NCBI GenBank assembly: GCA_017630155.1
Contig: JAGBVU010000006.1
Location: 1 to 64,000, forward strand
Origin: Bacteroidales bacterium
GTDB lineage: Bacteria; Bacteroidota; Bacteroidia; Bacteroidales; UBA932
DNA length: 64,000 nt
Reading direction: 5' to 3'
Both the position numbers and the translations under genes were made by a program. Positions within the stretch are counted from its first letter, which is position 1; every line of letters starts with the position of its first letter. Below, one piece after another: positions 53,746 through 62,562 of this stretch. A model generated the notes under the pieces. That model was given only the letters and a program-made list of their open reading frames with translations, was not told the DNA's origin and ran no database searches.

Positions 53746-54615
53746 TTAGTAATATTTAACTTCTGTGTTTAGAATTTCTGTGAGAAGATTGTTGGCCATA
53801 CGGCTTGCTCCGAAGCGGAAGAGTTCTTTGTTGAGCCACTCCTCGCCGAGGATAGTATCCACGATGCCGTAGAAGAGGGCAGCGTCTTCTGCTGTCACAA
53901 TGCCTCCGGCAGGTTTGAAACCTATCTTGCGGCCAGTAGCTTTATAATACAGTTTGATGCACTCACACATCACTACTGCTGCTTCCGGGGTAGCTGCAGG
54001 GGAGGTCTTGCCTGTAGATGTCTTTATAAAGTCAGCACCGGCTTCCATTGAAAGGAATGATGCTTTGGCTATATCCTCATATGTGGGAAGTGAGCCTGAT
54101 TCAAGGATTACTTTAAGGTGAGCATCGCCTATTGTCTTTTTGATCTCTGAAATCTCGCGTGAGCACTCTGCGTAGTTTCCATCGAGGAATGCATTGTGTG
54201 CAAGTACTATATCCACTTCGTTGGCGCCGTTTTCTACAGCCATTTTGCTCTCAAGGAGTTTTACCTCCAGGTAGCTCTGTGAGGCAGGGAAGCAGCCAGA
54301 TACCACTGTGATGTGTACCCCTTCAGCTGTAAGGATATCCTTTATGGTCTTGCTGAAGTTTGGATATACACATATGGATGCAGGGTAGGGTGCATCGGGA
54401 TAGTTCTCTTTGGCTTTGTTTACCTTCTCGGTAAAGGCTCTTACTTTTGAATGGGTGTCTGTACCGTTGAGTGTGGTAAGGTCCACCATTCCCAGGCAGT
54501 TTGAATAGGCCTCTTTGGTCTGCCATTTGGCAAGATTGGCTTTTACAGATCCGATTACATTCTGGATATCACTGTCTGTAAGTGTATAGCCGTATTTTGA
54601 TAGTGTTTCGTTCAT
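53746..54615 (-). CDS. deoC: Deoxyribose-phosphate aldolase
   Basis: DeoC cleaves 2-deoxyribose-5-phosphate into glyceraldehyde-3-phosphate and acetaldehyde. I place the start at the ATG at 54615 (MNETLSKYGYTL); an upstream ATG would overlap dtd. The 289-residue barrel shows VDLTTLNGTDTHSKV, ICVYPNF, NEVDIVLAHNAFLDG, the KVILESG strand, the Schiff-base Lys in DFIKTSTGK and KPAGGI. This is the longer form found in many Bacteroidota. It follows dtd by 4 bp. Confidence 0.94.
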   Translation of the reverse strand: MNETLSKYGYTLTDSDIQNVIGSVKANLAKWQTKEAYSNCLGMVDLTTLNGTDTHSKVRAFTEKVNKAKENYPDAPYPASICVYPNFSKTIKDILTAEGVHITVVSGCFPASQSYLEVKLLESKMAVENGANEVDIVLAHNAFLDGNYAECSREISEIKKTIGDAHLKVILESGSLPTYEDIAKASFLSMEAGADFIKTSTGKTSPAATPEAAVVMCECIKLYYKATGRKIGFKPAGGIVTAEDAALFYGIVDTILGEEWLNKELFRFGASRMANNLLTEILNTEVKYY

Positions 54616-54619
54616 AGTG

Positions 54620-55072
54620 TTATACTTTGTTTTTGGTGTCAATAATGATGGTTACAGGTCCGTCGTTTATCAGTGAGACTTTCATCTCCGCACCAAAGAT
54701 ACCACATTGGATATCTTTGCCCAAATCACGGGCCAGTATTTTTTTGAAATCCTCATAAAGGGGGACAGATATTTCAGGTCTGGCAGCCTTTATGTATGAT
54801 GGACGGTTCCCTTTTTTTGTAGAGGCGTGCAGGGTGAACTGGCTTATTACCAATATGTCTCCACCGACATCCTTGATAGAGCGGTTCATAACCCCATTCT
54901 CGTCATCGAAGATTCTGAGGTTTACTATTTTGGATGTGAGCCACTCTATGTCCTCCATATTGTCCTCTGCTTCAATCCCTACCAGAATCATCATTCCGGG
55001 ACCGATGGCGCCATGGATTTTCCCTTCAATCTCTACCGAAGATTCGGTAACTCTCTGAATAACTACTTTCAT
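54620..55072 (-). CDS. dtd: D-aminoacyl-tRNA deacylase
   Basis: Dtd removes D-amino acids mischarged on tRNA. The 150-residue protein shows MKVVIQRVTESSVEI, the catalytic SQFTLHASTKKGNRPSY block and the C-terminal cross-subunit GPVT motif in NDGPVTIII (the Gly-cisPro element). All expected residues are present. It lies 4 bp after the radical SAM gene and 4 bp before deoC. Confidence 0.96.
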   Translation of the reverse strand: MKVVIQRVTESSVEIEGKIHGAIGPGMMILVGIEAEDNMEDIEWLTSKIVNLRIFDDENGVMNRSIKDVGGDILVISQFTLHASTKKGNRPSYIKAARPEISVPLYEDFKKILARDLGKDIQCGIFGAEMKVSLINDGPVTIIIDTKNKV

Positions 55073-55076
55073 ATCT

Positions 55077-55853
55077 TTATCCCCTTATCTGAATTTTTAT
55101 CCCCTTTTCGATGAGAGGCTTTGCGATCTGTTCCATCTCTGCTGCAGTTACCTTGGTCAAGTTCTGGGCAGGTGTCTCCCTGTCGAGGGTGTACATCATC
55201 ACCTCGCGGGGATTGAGTGAGATAGCCATCTCTACCCATTTTCTCACCTCCTCAGGATTTGTGCAGTCTATGGTCTCGCCATCTACCTCTCCACGGAGGA
55301 ACATGGTCTGGAGTATGAAATTGCCCTTGAAATATTTTAGGTTCTCTATAATCTGTGCCACAGTGTAACCTTTATTGGGGCGGTCGATCTTCTCTACAAA
55401 CGAGTCTGTTGCCCCGTCAAGTTTGAGGATAGGATTGTCCACTTTCATAAGGGCGTTGCGCACCTCCTCCTTGACTATCTGAGTGGCATTGGAGAGTACT
55501 GAGACAACTGCAGTGGGGAAGTATTTGTCCCTCATCTGGAGTGTGAAGTCTATAATTTCGGGGAAATGGGGGTGGAGTGTAGGTTCACCATTGCCTGAGA
55601 ATGTGATGGTATTTACCTCGGTCCCCTCTTGGCTAAGGGCCTCCATTTTGGCCTCCATTGCCTCAAAAACCTCGTCTCTGGTGGGAAGTTTGGTGTCGGC
55701 TTTCCCATCCTTGTTCCATCCGCACTCGCAGTAGATGCAGTCAAAACTGCACCATTTGCCATAGCGTGGTAAAAGATTTACACCCAGTGAGTTCCCCAGG
55801 CGGCGGCTCTTGATGGGCCCGAATATTATATCGTTGAAAAGTATAGTTGACAT
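55077..55853 (-). CDS. Radical SAM protein of the COG0731 type
   Basis: The 258-residue protein begins MSTILFNDIIFGPIKSRRLGNSLGVNLLP and has the cluster motif CSFDCIYCECG (CxxxCxxC). Both fit the COG0731 radical SAM group, related to wyosine-pathway TYW1 enzymes but shorter. The GGEP-like block appears as SGNGEPTLHPHF. It presumably binds one [4Fe-4S] and uses SAM to form a 5'-deoxyadenosyl radical. The substrate is unknown. The gene lies 2 bp before the amidohydrolase start. Confidence 0.88.
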   Translation of the reverse strand: MSTILFNDIIFGPIKSRRLGNSLGVNLLPRYGKWCSFDCIYCECGWNKDGKADTKLPTRDEVFEAMEAKMEALSQEGTEVNTITFSGNGEPTLHPHFPEIIDFTLQMRDKYFPTAVVSVLSNATQIVKEEVRNALMKVDNPILKLDGATDSFVEKIDRPNKGYTVAQIIENLKYFKGNFILQTMFLRGEVDGETIDCTNPEEVRKWVEMAISLNPREVMMYTLDRETPAQNLTKVTAAEMEQIAKPLIEKGIKIQIRG

Positions 55854-55855
55854 AA

Positions 55856-57061
55856 TTATAAAATGCGTTTTGCTGTGCTTTTGTCAGTTAGTGCAAAATT
55901 TTTCCAGTCAATGTTGTCGATAAGGACAGCTCCAGGGCATTTTCCCACCTCGAATGAGCCGTAGATATCACCTTTGCCAAGAGCAATAGCACCGTTGAGG
56001 CATGCCCACTCAAGAATTTCTGTGAGTGGAATCTCCGGGTGATGGCTCTGGATGCACTCTATCTCGCGCGCCATCGAGAGGATGTGGTTTGATGAGAGGC
56101 TGTCTGTTCCGATAGCGATTCTGACCCCTTTTGAACGGAGAAGATCAAATGGTGCCAGAGTATCGTGGATGAAGAGGTTTGAGAGTGGGCAGGTGACCCA
56201 GGTGACATTCTGGAATGTGCTGAGTGCCGCATCTACCGACTCTTCATTGGTAGCGGTGTTGTGTATAAGGAGGATGCTCTCTGTAAATGGCTCTGGGTGA
56301 ACCTCCTTAAGGCTGTTTATAAAGTAGAGCAATGCTGGCTTGCCAGTTACCGGAGGGGTAGGCATATTGCGACCTTTATAGTTCTCTGCAAGGGCTCCGG
56401 TGCCACTTATAAGTAGATCTTCCTCCTCCTGTGATTCCTGGTTATGGTATGATATGAACCCCTCCTTGAGTCCCTCTGCTGCAGACATCTGGAGCAGGCG
56501 TGTGCTCATTGTGTATGGCGAGTGTGGGGTGGGGGCGGCATCCAGACCCATTGCCTTTGCCTTGGCATTCAAACTTTTTACCCCTTCAATAACCTCCTCT
56601 GCCTCCTCAGGGAATGCTCCGAATACCTCCAGATATGTGCGGGTGTACATGGGGGTGTTGGCCTTCGCTTCAAAGCTCTCATCGCAGTTCGAGATGTCTG
56701 CCATGGCGGTGACACCTTCTGCATATAGTTTGTCGAATTGTTCTTTAATAAGGGCAATGCGCTCCTCTTTGGGGGCAGAGTCACGTAGTGCATTGATCTG
56801 GTTGATGAATCCGGACATTCCGGTTTTCTCCACGAACTTGTCCTTCAGGTGTGATAGTTCGATGTGGCAGTGTGCATTGGTGAATCCTGGGCATAGTATG
56901 CCATTGTAGAACTCGGTGCTTTCTGTCTCACCTTCGAGTTGCCCTACAGCGAGGACATGCCCCTGGGCATCAAAATCTACGTATCCGTTTTTGATGGGTT
57001 CTCCCACTACAGGGAAAACATAATTTGCAGCTATTCTCCTTTTATTCATCTGATCTGTCAT
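55856..57061 (-). CDS. Amidohydrolase family protein (TRZ/ATZ, aminofutalosine deaminase-like)
   Basis: The 401-residue protein is a metal-dependent amidohydrolase. Ligands are HCHIELSHL (HxH), the His of the ISYHNQES strand, the His of LLIHNT and the Asp of GTDSLSSN. The C-terminal beta-sandwich portion includes GSFEVGKCPGAVLI. It most resembles deaminases of the TRZ/ATZ group, including aminodeoxyfutalosine deaminases. No other futalosine-pathway gene is in the window, so the menaquinone role is only a possibility. Its first 20 bp overlap the DUF4296 gene; a second ATG five codons in is an alternative start. Confidence 0.83.
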   Translation of the reverse strand: MTDQMNKRRIAANYVFPVVGEPIKNGYVDFDAQGHVLAVGQLEGETESTEFYNGILCPGFTNAHCHIELSHLKDKFVEKTGMSGFINQINALRDSAPKEERIALIKEQFDKLYAEGVTAMADISNCDESFEAKANTPMYTRTYLEVFGAFPEEAEEVIEGVKSLNAKAKAMGLDAAPTPHSPYTMSTRLLQMSAAEGLKEGFISYHNQESQEEEDLLISGTGALAENYKGRNMPTPPVTGKPALLYFINSLKEVHPEPFTESILLIHNTATNEESVDAALSTFQNVTWVTCPLSNLFIHDTLAPFDLLRSKGVRIAIGTDSLSSNHILSMAREIECIQSHHPEIPLTEILEWACLNGAIALGKGDIYGSFEVGKCPGAVLIDNIDWKNFALTDKSTAKRIL

Positions 57062-57785
57062 TTGAAAATCTTCTCAATCTCGAGTTTAGTCTGGCCTCCT
57101 CCTCGTCAGTCTCCTCTGCCGGGGATGGAGCGGGTCTCTCCAGAATTTTTTCAGGTTCTTTCTTTATTTGTACACTTTTGATTCCCTGTACCAGCCGGAT
57201 GGTATCCTGTCTCTCCTCTTTGAGTTTTATCATTGGTATACGGTCGTACAGCCCCGGGATGGAGTCATACAGGAAGTATGCCGAACTGATATGGTTCAGA
57301 ATGGTGGAATCTATTGTGGGTGATGTTACCTCCAGTGTGTCGGGTTTGAAGAAGATGAGTCTCAGAGCTCTGTAGTGCCCGTTCCCTTTGAAATTGTCGT
57401 CTCCATAAATGTCAAGTGAGTCAAGCAGCTTCCACTTCTTGTTTTTCTCTTTGGTCTGTGAGATGATCTCCTCTAGATAATCCCTCCTCTGTTTTACCTT
57501 TGTCTCTGTCATCTTGAAAATCTTGGTAAGCTCTTCAGGCTTGTGGAGGTAGTAGTCAACAGTGGCCCTGTATTCGTCAAAGGTGTAGCCGTGTTTCTCT
57601 ATGATGGGGATATAAATCTGAACACTGTCTCCGAGCTTGAACTGGCTCATCGATTCCAGATACCTGTCAGCCATATAGAAATCGTAATATATGTCGGCCA
57701 TTTTTCCTCTGGGGATGATGTCATTAGGTGTGCAGGCGACAACAAAAACGACAGATATCAGGAGTATATATAATGTTCTTTTCAT
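57042..57785 (-). CDS. DUF4296 lipoprotein
   Basis: The 247-residue protein has a lipoprotein signal (MKRTLYILLISVVFVVAC, Cys18) and a helical DUF4296 domain (about residues 25-115: MADIYYDFYMADRYLES, YRATVDYYLHKPEELTKIF). The tail is a Pro/Glu/Arg-rich low-complexity stretch. The family is limited to Bacteroidota and has no known activity. It is the first gene of the minus-strand run and diverges from the NodB-type deacetylase gene. Confidence 0.85.
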   Translation of the reverse strand: MKRTLYILLISVVFVVACTPNDIIPRGKMADIYYDFYMADRYLESMSQFKLGDSVQIYIPIIEKHGYTFDEYRATVDYYLHKPEELTKIFKMTETKVKQRRDYLEEIISQTKEKNKKWKLLDSLDIYGDDNFKGNGHYRALRLIFFKPDTLEVTSPTIDSTILNHISSAYFLYDSIPGLYDRIPMIKLKEERQDTIRLVQGIKSVQIKKEPEKILERPAPSPAEETDEEEARLNSRLRRFSNDRSDE

Positions 57786-57805
57786 TACACTTTATCTTGG
57801 TACCG

Positions 57806-57837
57806 CAAAGTTAATTTTTATTCGTATTTTTGCCAAT
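57806..57837. promoter_or_regulatory. Divergent promoters for the DUF4296 operon and the NodB gene
   Basis: On the minus strand ATTG (57837-57834), 20 bp, then TAACTTTG (57813-57806) fits the consensus with one mismatch in the -33 box. On the plus strand TATTTTTG (57825-57832) is an exact -7 box without a -33 partner. Confidence 0.55.
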
Positions 57838-57852
57838 CACAATTGAAGAGAA

Positions 57853-58464
57853 ATGTTGTTCAGACCACCTGTGCTGTTGAAAAAAATCTACCCCTCTTTC
57901 ATCTGGAGGTTTCCTTCAGATGGGGAGAGTTTCTTTTTGACATTTGACGATGGTCCCACACCTGATGTGACCCCCTGGGTACTTGACAGACTGGATGAAT
58001 ATGGGGCAAAGGCCACATTTTTCTGTCTTGGGAAAAATGTGGATATGTATCCGGATATATATCAGGAGGTTCTTAGAAGAGGACACAGTGTGGGAAACCA
58101 TACCTACAGCCATCAGAAAGGGTGGGGAATGCCAGCCACAGACTATGTCATAGATATAGATACGGCGGCAGATCTTATAGATTCAAATCTCTTCAGACCA
58201 CCATACTTCAGGATTACAAGGCTTCAGGAGAGACTTGTTAGTGAGAAGTACAAAAATGTGATGTGGAGTATCCTGGCGCGTGACTACAACAGGTCGCTCT
58301 CTTCCAGACAATGCGCGAAGAATGTCATCCCACACATAGGCTCTGGTGAGATAGCGGTGATGCATGATTCGGTAAAGTGCTTCGAGAGGGTGGAGAGTGC
58401 ACTGCCATGGATTCTTGATGAGGTGTATAAAAAGAATTTAAAATGTAAATCTATAATATTATGA
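57853..58464 (+). CDS. NodB-type polysaccharide deacetylase
   Basis: The 203-residue protein is a carbohydrate esterase family 4 enzyme. It shows the metal-binding TFDDGPTP (catalytic Asp-Asp), HTYSH (metal His pair), RPPYFR and AVMHDSV (catalytic His). There is no signal peptide; the hydrophobic N-terminus LFRPPVLLKKIYPSFIW may associate with membrane. Likely substrates are N-acetylated glycans such as peptidoglycan. It overlaps purD by 4 bp (ATGA), so it is translationally coupled to a purine gene with no obvious functional link. Confidence 0.9.
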   Translation: MLFRPPVLLKKIYPSFIWRFPSDGESFFLTFDDGPTPDVTPWVLDRLDEYGAKATFFCLGKNVDMYPDIYQEVLRRGHSVGNHTYSHQKGWGMPATDYVIDIDTAADLIDSNLFRPPYFRITRLQERLVSEKYKNVMWSILARDYNRSLSSRQCAKNVIPHIGSGEIAVMHDSVKCFERVESALPWILDEVYKKNLKCKSIIL

Positions 58465-59741
58465 CAAAGATCAATGTATTGGTTCTTGGCTCAGGTGGCC
58501 GCGAACACGCCCTATCCTGGAAAATAGCACAAAGTGACAAACTCGGCAAATTGTATTGCCTTCCAGGTAATCCTGGAACTGCGGAGGTGGCAGAGAATAT
58601 TGCCGGCAGTGCCACAGATTTTGCAAAGGTAAAAGAGGTGGTCCTTGAGAAAGGGATCAATATGGTGGTTGTGGGACCTGAAGAGCCACTAGTAAAGGGT
58701 ATCTGTGATTACTTTGCTGCAGATAAGGAGCTTAAGGATGTTATGTTTATCGGTCCTGACAAGTTGGGTGCTACCCTTGAAGGATCAAAGGATTTTGCCA
58801 AAGAGTTTATGGTGAAAAATGGTGTCCCTACAGCCAGATATGAGTCATTTGGTAAAGGTGATGAGGAGAGGGCCCGTGAATTCATGAAGGGGCTTACCCC
58901 TCCGTATGTCCTTAAAGCTGACGGTCTGGCTGCCGGTAAAGGGGTTCTTATCATTGATGACTTGGATGAGGCTATGGCTGAATTGGAGCAGATGTTCAGC
59001 GGCAAATTTGGAGATGCAGGCAATACAGTGGTCATTGAGCAGTTCCTTAAAGGTATCGAGGCATCATGCTTTGTATTGACCGATAGTAAGGATTATCTCC
59101 TTTTGCCTGAGGCTAAGGACTATAAAAGGATAGGTGAGGGGGACAAAGGACTTAATACCGGAGGTATGGGTGCAGTGTCACCTGTCCCATTCTATACTGA
59201 AGAGTTCAAATCGAAAGTGGAGGAGAGGATAGTGAAGCCTACTATCAAAGGTTTGGCTGAGATAGGGGCAAAATACTGCGGTTTCATCTTTATCGGTCTT
59301 ATGAATTGTGGTGGTGATCCATACGTAATCGAATACAATGTGAGGATGGGTGACCCTGAGACAGAGGCAGTGATGACCCGTATCGACAGCGATTTCCTTG
59401 GTCATCTTGTGGCTGCAGCCAAAGGTGAACTTGCTTCTGAAAAGATGGTATATTCACCCAAGACAGCACTCACCTGTGTGCAAGTCTCTGGAGGCTATCC
59501 TGAGGGTTATGCCAAAGGGTATGAGATCTGCGGTCTTGATGATGTTAAGGAAGCAATAGTATTCCATGCAGGTACATCTGTGAAAGATGGTAAAGTGGTA
59601 ACATCTGGAGGACGTGTTCTGGCCATTACTGCACTTGGTGAGACCATCCCTGCTACACGTGAAAAACTATTCACCGAGGTGGCAAAAGTAACCTACACCG
59701 ACAAATACTTCCGCAGCGACATCGGTCTGGATGTGATGTAG
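58461..59741 (+). CDS. purD: Phosphoribosylamine--glycine ligase
   Basis: PurD makes glycinamide ribonucleotide, the second step of purine synthesis. The 426-residue ATP-grasp protein starts MTKINVLVLGSGGREHAL and contains GPEEPLVKGI, VLKADGLAAGKGV, the conserved GDKGLNTGGMGA and NVRMGDPETEAVM. The length is normal. A terminator lies about 20 bp downstream. Confidence 0.97.
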   Translation: MTKINVLVLGSGGREHALSWKIAQSDKLGKLYCLPGNPGTAEVAENIAGSATDFAKVKEVVLEKGINMVVVGPEEPLVKGICDYFAADKELKDVMFIGPDKLGATLEGSKDFAKEFMVKNGVPTARYESFGKGDEERAREFMKGLTPPYVLKADGLAAGKGVLIIDDLDEAMAELEQMFSGKFGDAGNTVVIEQFLKGIEASCFVLTDSKDYLLLPEAKDYKRIGEGDKGLNTGGMGAVSPVPFYTEEFKSKVEERIVKPTIKGLAEIGAKYCGFIFIGLMNCGGDPYVIEYNVRMGDPETEAVMTRIDSDFLGHLVAAAKGELASEKMVYSPKTALTCVQVSGGYPEGYAKGYEICGLDDVKEAIVFHAGTSVKDGKVVTSGGRVLAITALGETIPATREKLFTEVAKVTYTDKYFRSDIGLDVM

Positions 59742-59757
59742 AGGAATGTTAGGAAAT

Positions 59758-59792
59758 AAAAAAGCCCGGCGGGTGACCGTCGGGCTTTGTTT
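59758..59792. terminator. Bidirectional terminator between purD and the aminotransferase gene
   Basis: AAAGCCCGGCGG (59761-59772) and CCGTCGGGCTTT (59777-59787) form a 12-bp stem with a GTGA loop and one G-U pair. TTTTG follows on the plus strand, and a T-run follows on the minus strand (complement of the A-run before 59761). Confidence 0.88.
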
Positions 59793-59813
59793 TGTATATT
59801 CCTATAGAAGATA

Positions 59814-61013
59814 TTAGATAGTTCTGCCAGGATATTGTTTAAGAGCTACCTCCAAACATTTCATAGCTGCTACCAAGTCTTCCTCTTTAAGAACGTAAGC
59901 GATACGAACCTGGTTTACACCCATGCCTTTGGTTGCGTAGAAACCTTCAGCTGGAGCTACCATTACAGTTTGTCCTTCGTATGAGAACTCTTCAAGTAGC
60001 CATTGTGCAAATTTGTCAGCGTTGTCAACTGGAAGCTCAACTACTGCGTAGAAAGCACCCTGTGGGTTAGGGCATTTAACGCCTTCCATTTTGTTAAGAG
60101 CCTCTAGCATAACATCTCTTCTGTGCATGTACTCTTTCTTAACCATATCGAAGTATGATTGAGGAGTGTCAAGTGCACCTTCAGAAGCGATCTGACCGTA
60201 TGCAGGTGAGCAAAGACGAGCCTGAGCAAATTTAAGAACACCTTTCATTACCTCTTTGTTCTTTGATACGATGCAACCGATTCTTACACCGCAAAGAGAG
60301 TATCTCTTAGATACAGAGTCGATAAGGATAACGTTCTCCTCAAGACCAGGAAGGTGCATGCAAGAGTAGTGAGGCTCTTCAGTGTAGCAGAACTCACGGT
60401 ATACCTCGTCAGAGTAGATGTATAGACCGTGTTTTTTAGCTACTTCACCAAGTTTCTCAATAGACTCTTTAGTGTAAAGTACACCTGTAGGGTTTGCAGG
60501 GTTGCAAAGGATGATACCTTTGGTTTTAGGGGTGATCTTCTTCTCGAACTCTTCTACTGAAGGAAGTGCGAAACCAGTCTCAATGGTAGTGGTAATAGGA
60601 ACCAATTTAACATCATTCTGAAGAGCGAATGAGTTGTAGTTGGTGTAGAAAGGCTCCATTACGATAACCTCATCATCAGGGTCACAAGTAACAGCAAGTG
60701 CAATCTGAAGAGCCTCGCTACCACCGGTGGTGATGTTGATGTCGGTGTAATCTACATTGATATTGATGTTCTGGTAGTATTTTGCAAGACCTTTTCTGTA
60801 AGACTCGATACCTGCAGAGTTAGGGTATTCTACCAAAGTAAGTTTGTTCAACTTAACTGCATCAAGTGCCTGGTCTGGAGAGATGATATCTGGCTGACCA
60901 ATGTTAAGGTGATAAACTTTAGTACCACGTTTTTTTGCTTCATCAGCGAAAGGAACTAGCTTTCTGATAGGAGAAGCAGGCATCTTTTGTGCCTTTTGTG
61001 AAAGTGTTAGCAT
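59814..61013 (-). CDS. Class I/II PLP-dependent aminotransferase
   Basis: The 399-residue protein is a fold-type I aminotransferase of the aspartate-aminotransferase group. Motifs are HLNIGQPD, TTGGSEALQ (PLP phosphate), CNPANPTGVLY, YSDEVYREF and the Schiff-base Lys in SVSKRYSLCGVRIG, with a C-terminal NQVRIAYV carboxylate-binding Arg. Substrate specificity (aspartate, aromatic or branched-chain) cannot be read from sequence. It follows dacB by 25 bp on the minus strand and its codon use suggests high expression. Confidence 0.9.
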   Translation of the reverse strand: MLTLSQKAQKMPASPIRKLVPFADEAKKRGTKVYHLNIGQPDIISPDQALDAVKLNKLTLVEYPNSAGIESYRKGLAKYYQNININVDYTDINITTGGSEALQIALAVTCDPDDEVIVMEPFYTNYNSFALQNDVKLVPITTTIETGFALPSVEEFEKKITPKTKGIILCNPANPTGVLYTKESIEKLGEVAKKHGLYIYSDEVYREFCYTEEPHYSCMHLPGLEENVILIDSVSKRYSLCGVRIGCIVSKNKEVMKGVLKFAQARLCSPAYGQIASEGALDTPQSYFDMVKKEYMHRRDVMLEALNKMEGVKCPNPQGAFYAVVELPVDNADKFAQWLLEEFSYEGQTVMVAPAEGFYATKGMGVNQVRIAYVLKEEDLVAAMKCLEVALKQYPGRTI

Positions 61014-61038
61014 TTCGATATTTAATTAAAAAATTGTG

Positions 61039-62496
61039 TTATTTCTTTTTACCCGCATATACGGATAGTTCTTTCATAAAACCTTCAATCTGTGATTGCA
61101 TTTTGGATGTGGTGCCGTTGTTGACCAAAATGGCAAATCTGATAGGACCCTGCGCGCTGATTACATATCCAGCGTAGCATTTTACACAAGAGAGTGAGCC
61201 GCTCTTGGCGTAGATGCGATCTTTTACCTCTTGTGGTTCATCTTTCAATACCCTCCTCAAAGTGCCTCGGTCTTCACCAGGCTGAGGGAAACTCTCCAAA
61301 AACTCTGCAAATGTATCACTTTTCGTCATCATTTGATAATATTTGGTGAAAAATCTTGGAGATACGTAATTTTCTCTTGAAAGACCGCTTCCATCATCTT
61401 GAGTGTAACCTACAAGTGACAGACCCTGGCTTTCGAAGTATCTGTTTACAGCCACCCTTGCAGAGTCGTATGAGCCTACGCCGGTAACCTCTTTACCAAT
61501 GGTTTTCAGAAGGTTCTCTGCGAAGAGGTTGTTGCTTACAAGGTTGGTCTCAGAGATGATGTCGATAAGTGATGGAGAGTATGTGGTGGCGATAATCTGA
61601 GCTTCTGCCACGCACTCCATAAGTTTAGCATCTTTGATGGCAGTGTGGCACTCCATGCCGTTTTTGATGAGATATTTTTCAAACTCTTTTGCACAGCCCA
61701 GCTGAGGGTGTTTGGTAGAGAATGTAGGGGTAGCCTCTTCTCTGTCGATAGGGAGATTGCCGTGAAGTTCAGAGTCGGTAGTGATGTCTTGAGTGTAGTA
61801 CCATGATCTGTATCTCGATCCGGCTTCACCTGTGGTCATTTCGATTTTTACCCTTAGTCCGGGTATCTCAGGGTAAGTGGATTTGATTACTGCAGGTTTT
61901 CCGAGAGAGTCGCCAGGGGCGAGGAAGAACTGCTGTGTGTTTTCCACGAAGCATAGACCGGAAGCACCGCAGCCATAAGTCTCAGGGATATTGCCCCAAG
62001 TCCAGCTGTCTGGAATCATCTCATCTGTAAGATATGTGTCGTCAGCGATGATAGAACCATTGATCACTTTGATGCCCAGGTCATCGATAGCTTTTTTCCA
62101 CTCTGCAAAAATGTCTTCGATGGGGTAGGCAAGTGGTGCGTCAGAGCCAAGTGTGGGGTCACCACCACCGATAATATGGATATTTCCGTTGAGTACTGAG
62201 TCCACTATCTCACCGCTATATCCGATTTTGGTCTCGAAGCGAAAATCTTCTCCCAGAAGCTGAAGGGCCGAACCGGTAGTGATGGTTTTCATGGTTGAGG
62301 CTGTAAGCATCGGAAGATCAGGGTTCCATTGTGCTACGCACTTACCTTTTGCATCCTCAGCATAGATGCCCACGATGGCATTCTGGAAGAGTGAGTCTTT
62401 CTGAAGTACTTTTTTGACATATTTCTGAACATTGTTGTTCTGGGCCATAGCACCAAGCGGTGCCAATAGCAGTGCTAAAAAGAGTATTTTTTTCAT
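61039..62496 (-). CDS. dacB: D-alanyl-D-alanine carboxypeptidase/endopeptidase (PBP4 type)
   Basis: The 485-residue protein has a signal peptide ending GAMAQ and the class C penicillin-binding layout. The active-site SxxK is Ser67-Thr-Met-Lys70 in LTASTMKTITTG. The second motif lies in DDGSGLSRENYVS, and the KSG triad (YAKSGSLSCVKCYAGY) is near residue 430. A large insert sits between the first two motifs. It trims peptidoglycan peptides in the periplasm. It is divergent from glnN, and the aminotransferase gene is 25 bp downstream. Confidence 0.94.
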   Translation of the reverse strand: MKKILFLALLLAPLGAMAQNNNVQKYVKKVLQKDSLFQNAIVGIYAEDAKGKCVAQWNPDLPMLTASTMKTITTGSALQLLGEDFRFETKIGYSGEIVDSVLNGNIHIIGGGDPTLGSDAPLAYPIEDIFAEWKKAIDDLGIKVINGSIIADDTYLTDEMIPDSWTWGNIPETYGCGASGLCFVENTQQFFLAPGDSLGKPAVIKSTYPEIPGLRVKIEMTTGEAGSRYRSWYYTQDITTDSELHGNLPIDREEATPTFSTKHPQLGCAKEFEKYLIKNGMECHTAIKDAKLMECVAEAQIIATTYSPSLIDIISETNLVSNNLFAENLLKTIGKEVTGVGSYDSARVAVNRYFESQGLSLVGYTQDDGSGLSRENYVSPRFFTKYYQMMTKSDTFAEFLESFPQPGEDRGTLRRVLKDEPQEVKDRIYAKSGSLSCVKCYAGYVISAQGPIRFAILVNNGTTSKMQSQIEGFMKELSVYAGKKK

Positions 62497-62515
62497 AGGT
62501 TCAATTAAATGCTAA

Positions 62516-62541
62516 TTATCCACAAAATTAAATTAAATTTG
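62516..62541. promoter_or_regulatory. Divergent dacB/glnN promoters with a DnaA-box 9-mer
   Basis: Minus-strand TAATTTTG (62530-62523) faces dacB and plus-strand TAAATTTG (62534-62541) faces glnN; both are exact -7 boxes. TTATCCACA (62516-62524), the consensus DnaA box, overlaps the dacB -7 box by two bases. No -33 box is clear. Confidence 0.5.
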
Positions 62542-62562
62542 CACGATATAAAAGAATTTGAG

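Noticed and set aside
55856..57061. Firm assignment as aminodeoxyfutalosine deaminase
   Set aside because: The family fits broadly, but no other futalosine-pathway gene is present, so only the superfamily is called.
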